Shown here piece after piece: positions 1 to 12,466 of a DNA stretch of 64,000 bases. The stretch lies in assembly GCF_964252635.1 (NCBI RefSeq), contig NZ_CAXUNP010000018.1:7183-71182 (forward strand). The letters are read 5' to 3'. A model generated the notes under the pieces. It was not told the origin of the DNA and searched no databases. It saw only the letters and a list, made by a program, of their open reading frames with translations. A program made the translations under genes and the position numbers. Origin of the DNA: Jatrophihabitans sp964252635. GTDB lineage: Bacteria; Actinomycetota; Actinomycetes; Mycobacteriales; Jatrophihabitantaceae. The first letter of the stretch is position 1. Each line of letters starts with the position of its first letter.

Positions 1-118
1 CGCACGGCCGCCGGGCAAGCGTAGGACGTGCACCCCGGGCCGATCGTTTGTCGGGGCGGGGGTGCGGGTACCCGGCTGCCGACGCTGAACAGCAGCGCTT
101 ACCGGACGAGGAGTGCCT

Positions 119-658
119 GTGGCCAGTTCGACCGACCCGTCAGCAGCCGCACCCCCCGATCAGGAGGGGCCGTCCGACTTCGACAAGCTGCGCGAACCGC
201 TGATCGGCAGGCTTTCGATGCAGGCCGTCGCTCTGTTGTTCGCAGCCGTCTTCGTGCTCGTCGGCATCCTGGGTTTCCTGCCCGGCATCACCCAGCACCT
301 GCTGTTCTCCACCGGCCCGCGCTTCTCCGGCGAGCATTCGCACGCCATGCTGTTCGGCGTCTTCATGGTGTCGGTGCTGCACAACCTCGTGCACATCGCG
401 TACGGGGCGATCGGCGCGGTGGCGTCCTTCTTCGCCGGGACCGTGCGCGTCTACTTCTTCGCCGGTGGGCTCGTCTACCTGGCCCTGTTCGTCTACGGGC
501 TGGTGATCGACCAGCACACCGCGGCGAACTTCGTCCCGGTGAACACCGCGGACAACTTCCTGCACCTCGGTCTGGGCCTGCTCATGATTCTCACCGGCTT
601 GGTGCTGCACGTCCGGCTGAACCGGATGTCGGCCGAAGAGGTCCGCGACTCCGAGTAG
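119..658 (+). CDS. DUF4383 family membrane protein
   Basis: Small integral membrane protein of about 179 residues with four hydrophobic segments after a polar Pro/Ser/Asp N-terminus. The stretch ending in SHAMLFGVFMVSVLHNLVHI is typical of DUF4383 proteins, common in actinobacteria and of unknown function. The frame opens at a GTG at 113, but GAGGAG at 108-113 would overlap that codon; the GTG at 119 sits 5 nt after it and is the better start. It is convergent with glpD, 7 bp away, so the glp operon context says nothing about its role. Confidence 0.8.
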   Translation: MASSTDPSAAAPPDQEGPSDFDKLREPLIGRLSMQAVALLFAAVFVLVGILGFLPGITQHLLFSTGPRFSGEHSHAMLFGVFMVSVLHNLVHIAYGAIGAVASFFAGTVRVYFFAGGLVYLALFVYGLVIDQHTAANFVPVNTADNFLHLGLGLLMILTGLVLHVRLNRMSAEEVRDSE

Positions 659-665
659 GGCCGCG

Positions 666-2378
666 TCAGCCGATCGGGACGATGTCCTCCGCGCCGAGCC
701 GTGCGGCATCGGCCGTCGCGTCGTCGGGCTGCTTCTGCGACGCCCGCTCCGCCTCGACCCGCGCCAGGTAGTGCGACACCTCGCGCTCGACCTGCTCCGG
801 GGTCCACTCGAGCAGCGGGGCCATCAGCTCGGCGGCCACCCGGGCCGCCGCGGTGCCGCGGTCCCACGTCTCGATGGAGGCCCGGGTGCGGCGGGCCAGC
901 ACGTCGTCCAGATGACGCGCGCCCTCGTGGCTCACGGCGTAGGGAACCTCGGCGCGCAGGTAGTCGTCGGCCCCGGGCAGGGGCTCAGCCAGCGACCGGT
1001 CGTTGGCGATGAGCTGCAGCACCTCCTTGACCATCGATCCGTAGCGGTGCAGCAGGTGCTCGACGCGCACGACGTTGAGGTCGTAGTCCTCGGCCAGCTC
1101 GTGTCGGCTGTTCTGCATGGCCGGCCAGCCCTCCGAACCGACCAGCGGCACCTCCTCGGTGCAGGACTCCGGTACCAGCGCGTCCATCGACCGGACGGCC
1201 TCGTCGACGGCGTCCTTGGCCATGACCCGGTAGGTCGTGTACTTGCCGCCGGCCACGACGACCAGCCCCGGTGCGGGGTGGCCCACCACGTGCTCACGCG
1301 ACAGCTTGGACGTCGAGTCGCTTTCGCCGGACAGCAATGGACGCAACCCGGCGTACACGCCCTCGACGTCGGCGTGCGTCAACGGGGAACGCAGGACGGA
1401 GTTGACGTGCTTGAGCACGTAGTCGATGTCCGACGAGCTCGCCGCCGGGTGGGCCTTGTCGAGCTCCCAGTCGGTGTCGGTGGTGCCGACGATCCAGTGG
1501 CGGCCCCACGGGATGACGAACAGCACCGACTTCTCGGTCCGCAGGATCAGCCCGGTGTCGAGCTGCAGACGGTCGCGGGGCACGACCAGGTGGACACCCT
1601 TGGACGCGCGGACGTGGAACTGGCCGCGGGTGTCGGCCATGGCCTGGGTGTCATCGGTCCAGACGCCGGTGGCGTTGATGACCTGCTTGGCGTAGACGAC
1701 GAACTGCTCACCGGACTCGAGGTCGCGGACCTTGGCGCCGACGACGTGCTCGCCGGCACGCTCGAACTCGGTGACCCGGGTGCGGTTGGCGACCAACGCC
1801 CCGTACGTGGCCGCAGTACGAACGATCGTCATGGTGTGCCGGGCGTCGTCGACCTGGGCGTCCGAGTACTGGATCGCGCCCACCAGCGAATCGGCCTTGA
1901 GGGCCGGCGCCACCCGCAACGCGTGCTTCTTGGTCAGGTGCTTGTGCAGCGGGAGGCCCATCCGGTTGCCGGACGTCGCCGCCATCGCGTCGTACAGGGC
2001 GATGCCTGCGCCCACGTACGGGCGTTCCCACACACGGTGCTTGAGGGGGTAGAGGAAGCGCACCGGCTGCACCAGGTAGGGCGCGAGCGTGCCGAGGGAC
2101 AGGCCCCGCTCCTTCAGGGCCTCCCGGACCAGCGCGAAGTCCAGCATCTCCAGGTAGCGCAACCCGCCGTGCATCAGCTTCGACGAGCGCGAGGAGGTGC
2201 CGCTGGCCCAGTCGCGGGCCTCGATCAGGCCGACCCGCAGCCCACGGGTGGCGGCGTCCAGGGCCGCTCCGGCGCCGACCACGCCGCCGCCCACCACGAG
2301 GATGTCGAGCTCCGGACCGTCCCGCATCTCGCGCAAGGCATCGGACCGGTTCTGCGGCGACATGGCGGTTGGTTGCAT
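666..2378 (-). CDS. glpD: Glycerol-3-phosphate dehydrogenase (FAD-dependent)
   Basis: Oxidises sn-glycerol 3-phosphate to dihydroxyacetone phosphate with FAD, passing electrons to the quinone pool; peripheral membrane enzyme. The N-terminus carries the dinucleotide-binding motif VVGGGVVGAG (about residues 28-37), followed by the family signature SSRSSKLMHGGLRYLE, and the 570-residue length fits bacterial GlpD. ATG at 2378 is preceded by GGAG about 8 nt upstream. It is the last gene of a leftward operon, 42 bp after glpK, so the three products import, phosphorylate and oxidise glycerol. No dedicated glp regulator is visible nearby. Confidence 0.95.
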   Translation of the reverse strand: MQPTAMSPQNRSDALREMRDGPELDILVVGGGVVGAGAALDAATRGLRVGLIEARDWASGTSSRSSKLMHGGLRYLEMLDFALVREALKERGLSLGTLAPYLVQPVRFLYPLKHRVWERPYVGAGIALYDAMAATSGNRMGLPLHKHLTKKHALRVAPALKADSLVGAIQYSDAQVDDARHTMTIVRTAATYGALVANRTRVTEFERAGEHVVGAKVRDLESGEQFVVYAKQVINATGVWTDDTQAMADTRGQFHVRASKGVHLVVPRDRLQLDTGLILRTEKSVLFVIPWGRHWIVGTTDTDWELDKAHPAASSSDIDYVLKHVNSVLRSPLTHADVEGVYAGLRPLLSGESDSTSKLSREHVVGHPAPGLVVVAGGKYTTYRVMAKDAVDEAVRSMDALVPESCTEEVPLVGSEGWPAMQNSRHELAEDYDLNVVRVEHLLHRYGSMVKEVLQLIANDRSLAEPLPGADDYLRAEVPYAVSHEGARHLDDVLARRTRASIETWDRGTAAARVAAELMAPLLEWTPEQVEREVSHYLARVEAERASQKQPDDATADAARLGAEDIVPIG

Positions 2379-2420
2379 GGTGCGCTCCTCGACAGGCGGT
2401 AGGGCGGCGGCTGCTGAGGG

Positions 2421-3938
<1,518 letters not shown>

Positions 3939-3971
3939 GCGTGACGCTCCTTCGCGGCAGGGTGGTGGTTA

Positions 3972-4838
3972 TCAGATGGTCGCTTCGTCCGGGACGGTGC
4001 CGGTCTCCTGCGACTCGGGCTCGGCGGTGGGGTCGACGTCCGGGTCGTCCGGCAGCCAGTAGCGGACGAGCAGTGAGTACAGCCCCGAACCGACCAGGCC
4101 GCCGATGAGCGGCCCGACTATGGGCACCCAGAAGTACAGGTTGCCGTACTGGTCCCGGAACGCCGTCCCGTAGCCGGTGATGAACGAGGCCATGCGCGGG
4201 CCGAAGTCGCGGGCCGGGTTGATGGCGTAGCCGGCGTCCGCGCCCAGGGCCATGCCGATGACGACGACCAGCAGGCCGATCATCAGCGGCGCCATGTTGG
4301 CCAGCGGCGGGGAGTTGCGTACGTCGCCGAGGGCCCGGATGACCAGCAGCAGCACCGCGGTGCCGATGATCTGGTCGCGCAGCGCGCCCCATTCGCTGAC
4401 GGGGAGGCTGCCGTTGCCCGGCAGGGTGGAGAAGACGCCCTGCGTCTTCATGGTGTGTCCGGGGTCGACCTTGGCGAGCGTCTCGGTGTAGTTCCACCGC
4501 ACGAGCAGCGCGCCCGTGAACGCACCGAGGAACTGGGCGCCGATGTAGGGCATGACCTTGCGCCACGCGAAGCCCTCGAACACGGCGAGGGAGACGGTCA
4601 CCGCCGGGTTGATGTGGGCACCGCTGCGCCGGCCGGCGACGTAGATGGCCAGGGTGACCGCGATGCCCCATGACCACGCGATCGCGTCGTGGCCGCCCAG
4701 GCTGCCGTCGGTGGCCGCGTTGACCTGGGCCACGACGCCGTCGCCGAACAGGATGAGGATCATCGTTCCGACGAACTCGGCGAGCAGGGCGCCCAGCAGG
4801 CCCGTCGTCCGGTCGGTGGAAACCCCGCGCATCGCCAC
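3972..4838 (-). CDS. glpF: Glycerol facilitator (MIP/aquaporin family)
   Basis: Channel for passive glycerol uptake. It has six hydrophobic segments and two NPA boxes (residues about 77-79 and 207-209). The second box reads NPARDFGPR; the Asp right after NPAR is the residue that separates glycerol facilitators from water-only aquaporins. The protein is 288 residues with an acidic C-terminal tail. GTG at 4838 opens the frame and ATG at 4832 is an alternative start. It is the first gene of the leftward glp operon, so the operon promoter should lie in 4839-4931, where I recognise no operator. Confidence 0.92.
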   Translation of the reverse strand: MAMRGVSTDRTTGLLGALLAEFVGTMILILFGDGVVAQVNAATDGSLGGHDAIAWSWGIAVTLAIYVAGRRSGAHINPAVTVSLAVFEGFAWRKVMPYIGAQFLGAFTGALLVRWNYTETLAKVDPGHTMKTQGVFSTLPGNGSLPVSEWGALRDQIIGTAVLLLVIRALGDVRNSPPLANMAPLMIGLLVVVIGMALGADAGYAINPARDFGPRMASFITGYGTAFRDQYGNLYFWVPIVGPLIGGLVGSGLYSLLVRYWLPDDPDVDPTAEPESQETGTVPDEATI

Positions 4839-4931
4839 AGCTGTCGCCCCATCTCCGCGCTTCGTTGCACAGTTGGCGGTCGTCGTCGGCCAGGACGACC
4901 TACCCGGTCCTTCCCCGGCAAGAGGCGAATA

Positions 4932-5768
4932 TCACTCCCGCTGGCAGTTGGGGCACCAGAACAGGTTGCGCGTCGCCAGGACCTCGGTGCGGATGGCCGT
5001 GCCGCAGATGCGGCAGGGCAGGCCGGTGCGTCGGTACACGTAGTGCGAGGTGGCACGGGTGGCCCGTCCCTTCGGACGGTCCTCCGTGCGCACGGTGACG
5101 ATCCGGCCCGACCGCACCCCGGCCCGCATCAGCACCACGAGGTCGCCCCACATCTGCGCCCAGAGCTCGGGGTCGACGTCGCGTCCGGCCCGGAACGGGT
5201 CGAGCCGGTGGCGGTAGAGCAGCTCGGCGCGGTAGACGTTGCCGACCCCGGCCAGGACGCTCTGGTCCATCAGCAGGGTGGCGATCGGCGAGCGGCTGCG
5301 GCCGATGCGCTGGTAGGCACGGGTGCCGTCGGGCCGCGGGCGCAACGGGTCCGGACCGAGACGGGCGAGCAGCATGTCCACCTGTTCCGGCGTGTACAGC
5401 TCGCAGGCGGTGGCGCCGCGCAGGTCCGTCCAGGCCGAATCGGTCCGCAACCGCAGGCGCAGCGCTCCCCGCGGCTCGGGTGGTTCGGGCCGCTCGGCGG
5501 ACAGGTGGCCGGTGCTGAACTTCCCGTACAGGCCGAGGTGGACGTGCAGGATCGGCGCCTGCTCGGCCGTGCCGCCCGTCTCGCTGTCGGCGGAGTAGTG
5601 GTGAAACAGGTGCTTGCCGTACGCCTCGGCGCGCTCGAGGACGCGCCCGTCGAGCACCCCGGCGCCGACCGCGAAGCGGCCCTGCGGGCTGCTGGCGTGC
5701 ACGACGGAGCCGCCGAACAGCTGTTGTTGATCTCGGGCCAATCGATGCAGCGTGTGCCCCTCCGGCAT
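4932..5768 (-). CDS. Nei/Fpg-family DNA glycosylase (AP lyase)
   Basis: Base-excision repair enzyme that removes oxidised bases and cleaves the abasic strand. The mature N-terminus MPEGHT supplies the catalytic Pro2-Glu3 pair; MPEGHT rather than MPELPE indicates the actinobacterial Nei branch. The C-terminus has the zinc finger CRIC...CPNC that contacts the flipped-base strand, and the H2TH segment VLAGVGNVYRAELL is present. The frame is open up to 5882, but the start must be ATG 5768, since Pro2 has to be N-terminal, and GGGAGG sits just upstream. About 278 residues. Confidence 0.92.
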   Translation of the reverse strand: MPEGHTLHRLARDQQQLFGGSVVHASSPQGRFAVGAGVLDGRVLERAEAYGKHLFHHYSADSETGGTAEQAPILHVHLGLYGKFSTGHLSAERPEPPEPRGALRLRLRTDSAWTDLRGATACELYTPEQVDMLLARLGPDPLRPRPDGTRAYQRIGRSRSPIATLLMDQSVLAGVGNVYRAELLYRHRLDPFRAGRDVDPELWAQMWGDLVVLMRAGVRSGRIVTVRTEDRPKGRATRATSHYVYRRTGLPCRICGTAIRTEVLATRNLFWCPNCQRE

Positions 5769-5854
5769 GGCCACCTCCCGTCGCAGTCTGCCGGGCGACG
5801 GCCGCCGGACGCGCGGCGCCCCGGGGGTCCGTAGAGTGGAGGGCTGTGAGCGTC

Positions 5855-5928
5855 CGGGGTGTGGCGCAGCTTGGTAGCGCACTCGCTTTGGGAGCGAGGG
5901 GCCGTGGGTTCGAATCCCGCCACCCCGA
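5855..5928 (+). tRNA. tRNA-Pro (anticodon TGG)
   Basis: Complete 74-nt cloverleaf. The acceptor stem CGGGGTG (5855-5861) pairs with CACCCCG (5921-5927), followed by discriminator A5928. The anticodon stem CTCGC/GCGAG encloses loop TTTGGGA, giving anticodon TGG. The T arm contains GGTTCGAATCC. CCA is not encoded. Its position directly before tig is the usual actinobacterial arrangement. Confidence 0.97.
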
Positions 5929-6000
5929 CCGAGCGTCGCGCCCGGACCGTCCCAGCCGTAACCGCCCGATCATCTACTTCCCCAGGAGGAGTACAGCACC

Positions 6001-7488
6001 GTGAAGAGCACCGTCGAGAACCTGAGCCCGACCCGTGTGCGGCTCGCCGTCGAGGTGCCCTTCGACGACATCAGGCCCAGCGTCGACAACGCCTACAAGG
6101 CCCTCGCCCAGCAGATCCGGGTTCCCGGTTTTCGCCCCGGCAAGGTGCCCAACCGCGTCATCGACCAGCGGGTCGGCCGCGGCTCCGTGCTCCAGGAGGC
6201 CGTCAACGAGGCCCTGCCCCGCATCTACGGCGAGGCGGCGCGCGAGCACGACCTCAACGTCCTGGGCCAGCCCGAGATCGACATCACCGACCTCGACGAC
6301 TCGGCCGGTGGCGCCTTGGCGTTCACGGCCGAGGTCGACGTCCGCCCCGAGATCCCCCTCCCGAACCTCGACGCCGTCGCGGTCGAGGTCGACGACGCCG
6401 AGGTCACCGACAGCCAGGTCGACGAGCAGGTCGACGAGCTGCGCGAGCGCTTCGGCACCCTGAAGGGCGTCGACCGACCCACCGAGGCCGGCGACTACGT
6501 GTCGCTCGACCTGTCCACGACGGTCGACGGCGAGCCGATCGACGAGGGCTCCACCAAGGGACTGTCCTACGTCGTGGGTTCCGGTGACCTCGTCGACGGC
6601 CTCGACGACGCCATCACCGGCAAGTCCGCGGGCGAGAGCGCGACCTTCACGACCTCGCTGCTGCAGGGCGACCACGCCGGCCAGGAGGGCGAGATCACCG
6701 CCACCGTCAACTCGGTGAAGGTCAAGGAGCTGCCCGAACTGGACGACGAGTTCGCCCAGCTGGCCAGCGAGTTCGACACCGTCGCCGAGCTGCGCGACGA
6801 CCTGCGCGAGCGCCTCGGGCGCGTCCGTGTCATGGAGCAGGGTGCCCAGGCGCGCGACAAGCTGCTCGAGAACCTCATCGCCCAGGTCGACTTCCCGCTG
6901 CCCGAGTCGGCGGTGACGGCCGAGATCGAGTTCCGCCAGCACGACATCGTGCACTCGCTGAACCACGACGACGCCTTGCTCGAGAAGTACCTGCAGGCCC
7001 AGGGCAAGACCCGCGAGGAGTGGGACGCCGAGGTCCGCGAGGGCGCCGAGCAGTCCGTACGCGCGCAGTTCATCCTCGACGCCATCGCCGAGAGCCAGGA
7101 CGTGCAGATCGGCGACTCCGAGCTCACCGAGTACATCGTCCGGCAGGCGCAGCGCTACCAGATGCCGCCGCAGGAGTTCGCCAACCAGATCGTCCAGGGC
7201 GGCAACCTGCAGATGCTGGTGGCCGACATCCGCCGGAACAAGGCGCTGGCGTCGGTGCTCGAGACCGCGACCGTCACCGACGCGTCCGGCAACGCCGTCG
7301 ACCTCGCGGCATTGTCCGAGGACGCCGACGACGAGAGCGCCGACGAGATCCTTGCCGAGAGCGACGTCGACGCGCTGGCCGACGGCGACGCGGCCGACGG
7401 TGACGCGGCCGACGGTGACGCGGCCGACGGCGACGCGGCCGACGGCGACGCGGCCGACGGCGACGCGGCCGACGGTGACCGGGCCTGA
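6001..7488 (+). CDS. tig: Trigger factor (ribosome-associated chaperone, PPIase)
   Basis: Binds the ribosome exit tunnel, holds nascent chains and has prolyl isomerase activity. The ribosome-binding signature appears as GFRPGKVPNRVI near residues 41-52, followed by the FKBP-like domain and the helical C-domain. GTG 6001 follows AGGAGGAG at good distance. The protein is 495 residues; the extra length is an acidic tail ending in six exact DGDAA pentapeptide repeats (7381-7470). Similar Asp/Glu/Ala-rich tails occur on actinobacterial trigger factors, but the perfect 15-bp periodicity here is notable. It heads the tig-clpP1-clpP2-clpX block. Confidence 0.96.
   Translation: MKSTVENLSPTRVRLAVEVPFDDIRPSVDNAYKALAQQIRVPGFRPGKVPNRVIDQRVGRGSVLQEAVNEALPRIYGEAAREHDLNVLGQPEIDITDLDDSAGGALAFTAEVDVRPEIPLPNLDAVAVEVDDAEVTDSQVDEQVDELRERFGTLKGVDRPTEAGDYVSLDLSTTVDGEPIDEGSTKGLSYVVGSGDLVDGLDDAITGKSAGESATFTTSLLQGDHAGQEGEITATVNSVKVKELPELDDEFAQLASEFDTVAELRDDLRERLGRVRVMEQGAQARDKLLENLIAQVDFPLPESAVTAEIEFRQHDIVHSLNHDDALLEKYLQAQGKTREEWDAEVREGAEQSVRAQFILDAIAESQDVQIGDSELTEYIVRQAQRYQMPPQEFANQIVQGGNLQMLVADIRRNKALASVLETATVTDASGNAVDLAALSEDADDESADEILAESDVDALADGDAADGDAADGDAADGDAADGDAADGDAADGDRA
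7381..7470 (+). repeat. Six tandem 15-bp units in the tig C-terminus
   Basis: GACGGYGACGCGGCC repeated six times in frame, each unit encoding DGDAA, with Y (C or T) as the only variation. A seventh truncated unit leads to the stop codon at 7486-7488. The repeat gives trigger factor a flexible, strongly negative tail. Confidence 0.95.
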
Positions 7489-7501
7489 TCCGCGCGCTTC
7501 A

Positions 7502-7515
7502 CGCCCTGAGCGAAC
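7502..7515 (-). promoter_or_regulatory. Candidate ClgR operator upstream of clpP1P2
   Basis: On the minus strand the site reads GTTCGC-TCAGG-GCG, which matches the GTTCGC-N5-GCG consensus reported for the actinobacterial clp activator ClgR. It lies about 40 bp upstream of a possible -10 TAGGGT (7554-7559), with TTGCCG at 7533-7538, so an activator here would sit near -58 of clpP1. Motif match only. Confidence 0.4.
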
Positions 7516-7596
7516 GCGGCCCCTTCCGGGAGTTGCCGTGACCCGCGCTTCGTTAGGGTCGAAGACAACACCGACATCGAAAGAAGGTTCGACGCT

Positions 7597-8229
7597 GTGA
7601 GTCGACTCGAACGCCACCCCGCCGAGCTGCGTTCGCCGGGCGCGGGCATGACCCTCAACGACTCGGTCTACGACCGGCTCCTGCGCGAGCGCATCATCTT
7701 CCTCGGCCAGCAGGTCGACGACCAGATCGCCAACCAGATCTGCGCGCAGCTGCTGCTGCTCTCGGCCGAGGAGCCCGAGCGCGACATCGCGCTGTACATC
7801 AACTCGCCCGGCGGCTCGGTCACGGCCGGCATGGCCATCTTCGACACCATGCAGTTCGTGGACTGCGCCGTCGCCACCTACGCCATGGGTCTGGCCGCCT
7901 CGATGGGTCAGTTCCTGCTCTCCGCCGGCACCCGCGGCAAGCGCTACGCCCTGCCGCACGCACGCATCCTCATGCACCAGCCGTCGGCGGGCATCGGCGG
8001 CACCGCGGCGGACATCGCCATCCAGGCCGAGCAGTTCAAGCTCACCAAGGTCGAGATGGCCGAGCTGACCGCCGAGCACACCGGTCAGCCCGTCGAGAAG
8101 ATCCAAGAGGACGCCGACCGCGACCGCTGGTTCACTGCCCAACAGGCCCTCGAGTACGGGTTCGTCGACCACGTCGTCAGCCGCGTCGCCCAGGTGCCGG
8201 GCAACAACAGCCCGAACCCGTCGGAGTGA
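7597..8229 (+). CDS. clpP1: ATP-dependent Clp protease proteolytic subunit 1
   Basis: Serine peptidase subunit of the mixed ClpP1P2 barrel, which degrades proteins unfolded by ClpX or ClpC. The nucleophile region is MGLAASMGQFL and the catalytic His lies in ILMHQPS; INSPGGSVTAGM forms the oxyanion/handle region. 210 residues. GTG 7597 is preceded by AAGAAGG. Actinobacteria need both ClpP1 and ClpP2 for activity, and clpP2 follows 10 bp downstream, so the two are certainly co-transcribed. Confidence 0.96.
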   Translation: MSRLERHPAELRSPGAGMTLNDSVYDRLLRERIIFLGQQVDDQIANQICAQLLLLSAEEPERDIALYINSPGGSVTAGMAIFDTMQFVDCAVATYAMGLAASMGQFLLSAGTRGKRYALPHARILMHQPSAGIGGTAADIAIQAEQFKLTKVEMAELTAEHTGQPVEKIQEDADRDRWFTAQQALEYGFVDHVVSRVAQVPGNNSPNPSE

Positions 8230-8239
8230 GAGGGAGACC

Positions 8240-8917
8240 ATGACTGACTACCGACCCACCGGCATCTCCGCCGGTCTGCACCTGCCCCAGAACCGCGGCC
8301 CCGAGTCGCCGGTGTCCCGGTACGTGCTGCCGTCGTTCACCGAGAAGACGAACTACGGCTTCAAGGAGTCGAACCCGTACAACAAGCTGTTCGAGGAGCG
8401 CATCATCTTCCTCGGTGCGCCGATCGACGACGTCGTCGCCAACGACGTCATGGCCCAGCTGATCGTGCTCGAGTCCTCGGACCCCGACCGCGACATCCAG
8501 ATCTACATCAACTCCCCGGGCGGCTCGTTCACCGCGCTGACGGCCATCTACGACACGCTGCAGTACGTCCGCCCCGAGGTGCAGACCATCTGCATGGGTC
8601 AGGCCGCCTCCGCCGCTGCCGTCCTGCTGGCCGCCGGCACCAAGGGCAAGCGTTTCGCCCTGGGCAACGCGCGCGTGCTCATCCACCAGCCCTCCGGCGA
8701 GGGCCAGGGCCAGGTGTCCGACCTGGAGATCCAGGCCAACGAGATCCAGCGCATGCGGGTCCTGCTGGAGGAGATCCTGGCGCGCCACACCGGGCAGACG
8801 GTCGAGAAGGTTCGCAAGGACATCGACCGCGACACCATTCTGACCGCTCAGCAGGCCAAGGAGTACGGGATCGTCGACGAGGTCATCACCTCGCGCAAGC
8901 TCGTCCCGGACGTCTGA
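8240..8917 (+). CDS. clpP2: ATP-dependent Clp protease proteolytic subunit 2
   Basis: Second ring of the ClpP1P2 protease. The Ser site is in ICMGQAASAAAVLLAAG, the His in VLIHQPSGEGQG, and the family motif YINSPGGSFTAL is present. 225 residues including a longer N-terminal segment that would be processed. ATG 8240 follows GAGGGAG, 10 bp after clpP1. A hairpin with a T-run directly after the stop suggests the clpP1P2 transcript ends before clpX. Confidence 0.96.
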   Translation: MTDYRPTGISAGLHLPQNRGPESPVSRYVLPSFTEKTNYGFKESNPYNKLFEERIIFLGAPIDDVVANDVMAQLIVLESSDPDRDIQIYINSPGGSFTALTAIYDTLQYVRPEVQTICMGQAASAAAVLLAAGTKGKRFALGNARVLIHQPSGEGQGQVSDLEIQANEIQRMRVLLEEILARHTGQTVEKVRKDIDRDTILTAQQAKEYGIVDEVITSRKLVPDV

Positions 8918-8920
8918 GAT

Positions 8921-8942
8921 ACCGCGCGACAGGCGCGGTTTT
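8921..8942 (+). terminator. Rho-independent terminator after clpP2
   Basis: ACCGCGC (8921-8927) pairs with GCGCGGT (8933-8939) around a 5-nt loop and is followed by TTT. It begins 4 nt after the clpP2 stop and is one of the few hairpins in the window with a genuine T-run. Confidence 0.8.
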
Positions 8943-9094
8943 CAGCGGACTTCCTGACCGTTTGCGGGTAGCGTGCGGGGTCTCGCCGGTCCGTCCGGCG
9001 GGACCACGCGCACGTTCTTCTCAGATTTGACCCGAGATTCGACCCCCGGCCGACCCTGTGGCCGGCCGAGGAACCCAGAGGGGACTGGTCGCCA

Positions 9095-10381
9095 GTGGCA
9101 CCACGCGTCGGCGAGACGGGCGACCTGCTCAAGTGCTCCTTCTGCGGGAAGAGCCAGAAGCAGGTCAAGAAGCTCATCGCGGGCCCCGGGGTCTACATCT
9201 GCGACGAATGCATCGATCTCTGCAACGAGATCATCGAGGAGGAGCTCGCCGAGACCAGCGAGTTCAGCTTCGACGAGCTGCCCAAGCCGAACGAGATCTA
9301 CGAGTTCCTCAACGGCTACGTGGTGGGTCAGGACCAGGCCAAGAAGACGCTGGCCGTGGCCGTCTACAACCACTACAAGCGCGTCCAGGCCGGGGGCGAG
9401 AGCAAGCCCCGCAACGCCGACTCCGCCGTCGAGCTGGCCAAGTCCAACATCCTGCTGCTGGGCCCGACCGGTTCGGGCAAGACGCTGCTCGCCCAGACGC
9501 TGGCCCGCATGTTGAACGTCCCGTTCGCCATCGCCGACGCGACCGCGCTCACCGAGGCCGGCTACGTGGGTGAAGACGTCGAGAACATCCTGCTCAAGCT
9601 GATCCAGGCCGCGGACTACGACGTCAAGCGGGCCGAGACCGGCATCATCTACATCGACGAGGTCGACAAGATCGCCCGCAAGGCGGAGAACCCGTCGATC
9701 ACCCGCGACGTCTCCGGCGAGGGCGTGCAGCAGGCGCTGCTGAAGATCCTCGAGGGCACAGCTGCCTCCGTGCCCCCGCAGGGCGGCCGCAAGCACCCGC
9801 ACCAGGAATTCATCCAGATCGACACCACCAACGTGTTGTTCATCGTGGGTGGTGCGTTCGCCGGGCTCGACACGCTCATCGAGAACCGGGTCGGCAAGAA
9901 GGGCCTCGGTTTCGGGGCCGAGCTGCACACCAAGTTCGACAAGGAGACCAAGGACGTCTTCGGCGACGTCATGCCCGAGGACCTGATCAAGTTCGGGCTC
10001 ATCCCGGAGTTCATCGGTCGTCTCCCGGTCATCACCTCGGTGCGCCCGCTCGACCGTGACGCGCTCGTTGAGATCCTCACCGAGCCGAAGAACGCGCTGG
10101 TGCGCCAGTACGCCAAGCTGTTCGAGCTGGACAACGTCGAGCTGGAGTTCTCCGGCGACGCCCTCGAGGCCATCGCCGACCAGGCCGTCATGCGCGGTAC
10201 CGGCGCGCGTGGCCTGCGGGCGATCATGGAGGAAGTGCTCCTGTCGGTGATGTACGAGGTGCCGTCCCGCGAGGACGTCGCCCGCGTCGTCATCACCCGC
10301 GAGACCGTCCTGGACCACGTCTACCCGACCCTGGTGCCGCGCGAGCCCGCCAAGCGCGAGCGCCGCGAGAAGTCCGCCTGA
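9095..10381 (+). CDS. clpX: Clp protease ATP-binding subunit ClpX
   Basis: AAA+ unfoldase that delivers substrates to ClpP1P2. The N-terminal C4 zinc finger (CSFCGKSQ...CDECIDLC), Walker A GPTGSGKT (residues 123-130), Walker B IIYIDEVDKI and the FIGRLP segment are all present. 428 residues. GTG 9095 fits the expected MAPRVGETGDLLKCSFCGK start. A spacer of 177 bp and a terminator separate it from clpP2, so it probably has its own promoter; TAGCGT at 8969-8974 is a weak -10 candidate. Confidence 0.97.
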   Translation: MAPRVGETGDLLKCSFCGKSQKQVKKLIAGPGVYICDECIDLCNEIIEEELAETSEFSFDELPKPNEIYEFLNGYVVGQDQAKKTLAVAVYNHYKRVQAGGESKPRNADSAVELAKSNILLLGPTGSGKTLLAQTLARMLNVPFAIADATALTEAGYVGEDVENILLKLIQAADYDVKRAETGIIYIDEVDKIARKAENPSITRDVSGEGVQQALLKILEGTAASVPPQGGRKHPHQEFIQIDTTNVLFIVGGAFAGLDTLIENRVGKKGLGFGAELHTKFDKETKDVFGDVMPEDLIKFGLIPEFIGRLPVITSVRPLDRDALVEILTEPKNALVRQYAKLFELDNVELEFSGDALEAIADQAVMRGTGARGLRAIMEEVLLSVMYEVPSREDVARVVITRETVLDHVYPTLVPREPAKRERREKSA

Positions 10382-10411
10382 CCTCCTGACCCGGGCTACG
10401 TGCCCGCGTGT

Positions 10412-10468
10412 CCTCTCTGACGCGGTGGCGGGATACGCGCCCGAGATCGAGCCACGGCGTGGGAGAGG
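10412..10468. repeat. Palindromic element, copy A
   Basis: An 18-nt arm (10412-10429), a 21-nt loop (10430-10450) and a complementary arm (10451-10468), with 15 Watson-Crick pairs, one G-T wobble and two mismatches. Its left arm matches that of the element at 49350-49416 at 16 of 18 positions and the loops agree at 13 of 21. It lies between clpX and the M3 peptidase gene and could also serve as a T-run-less terminator for clpX. Confidence 0.7.
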
Positions 10469-10534
10469 CGTCGTGGTCGTCATGACCCGGCACCGTCGGC
10501 AAAGGGCCGAGGAACGGGTCGTAATCTCGATTCC

Positions 10535-12462
<1,928 letters not shown>

Positions 12463-12466
<4 letters not shown>

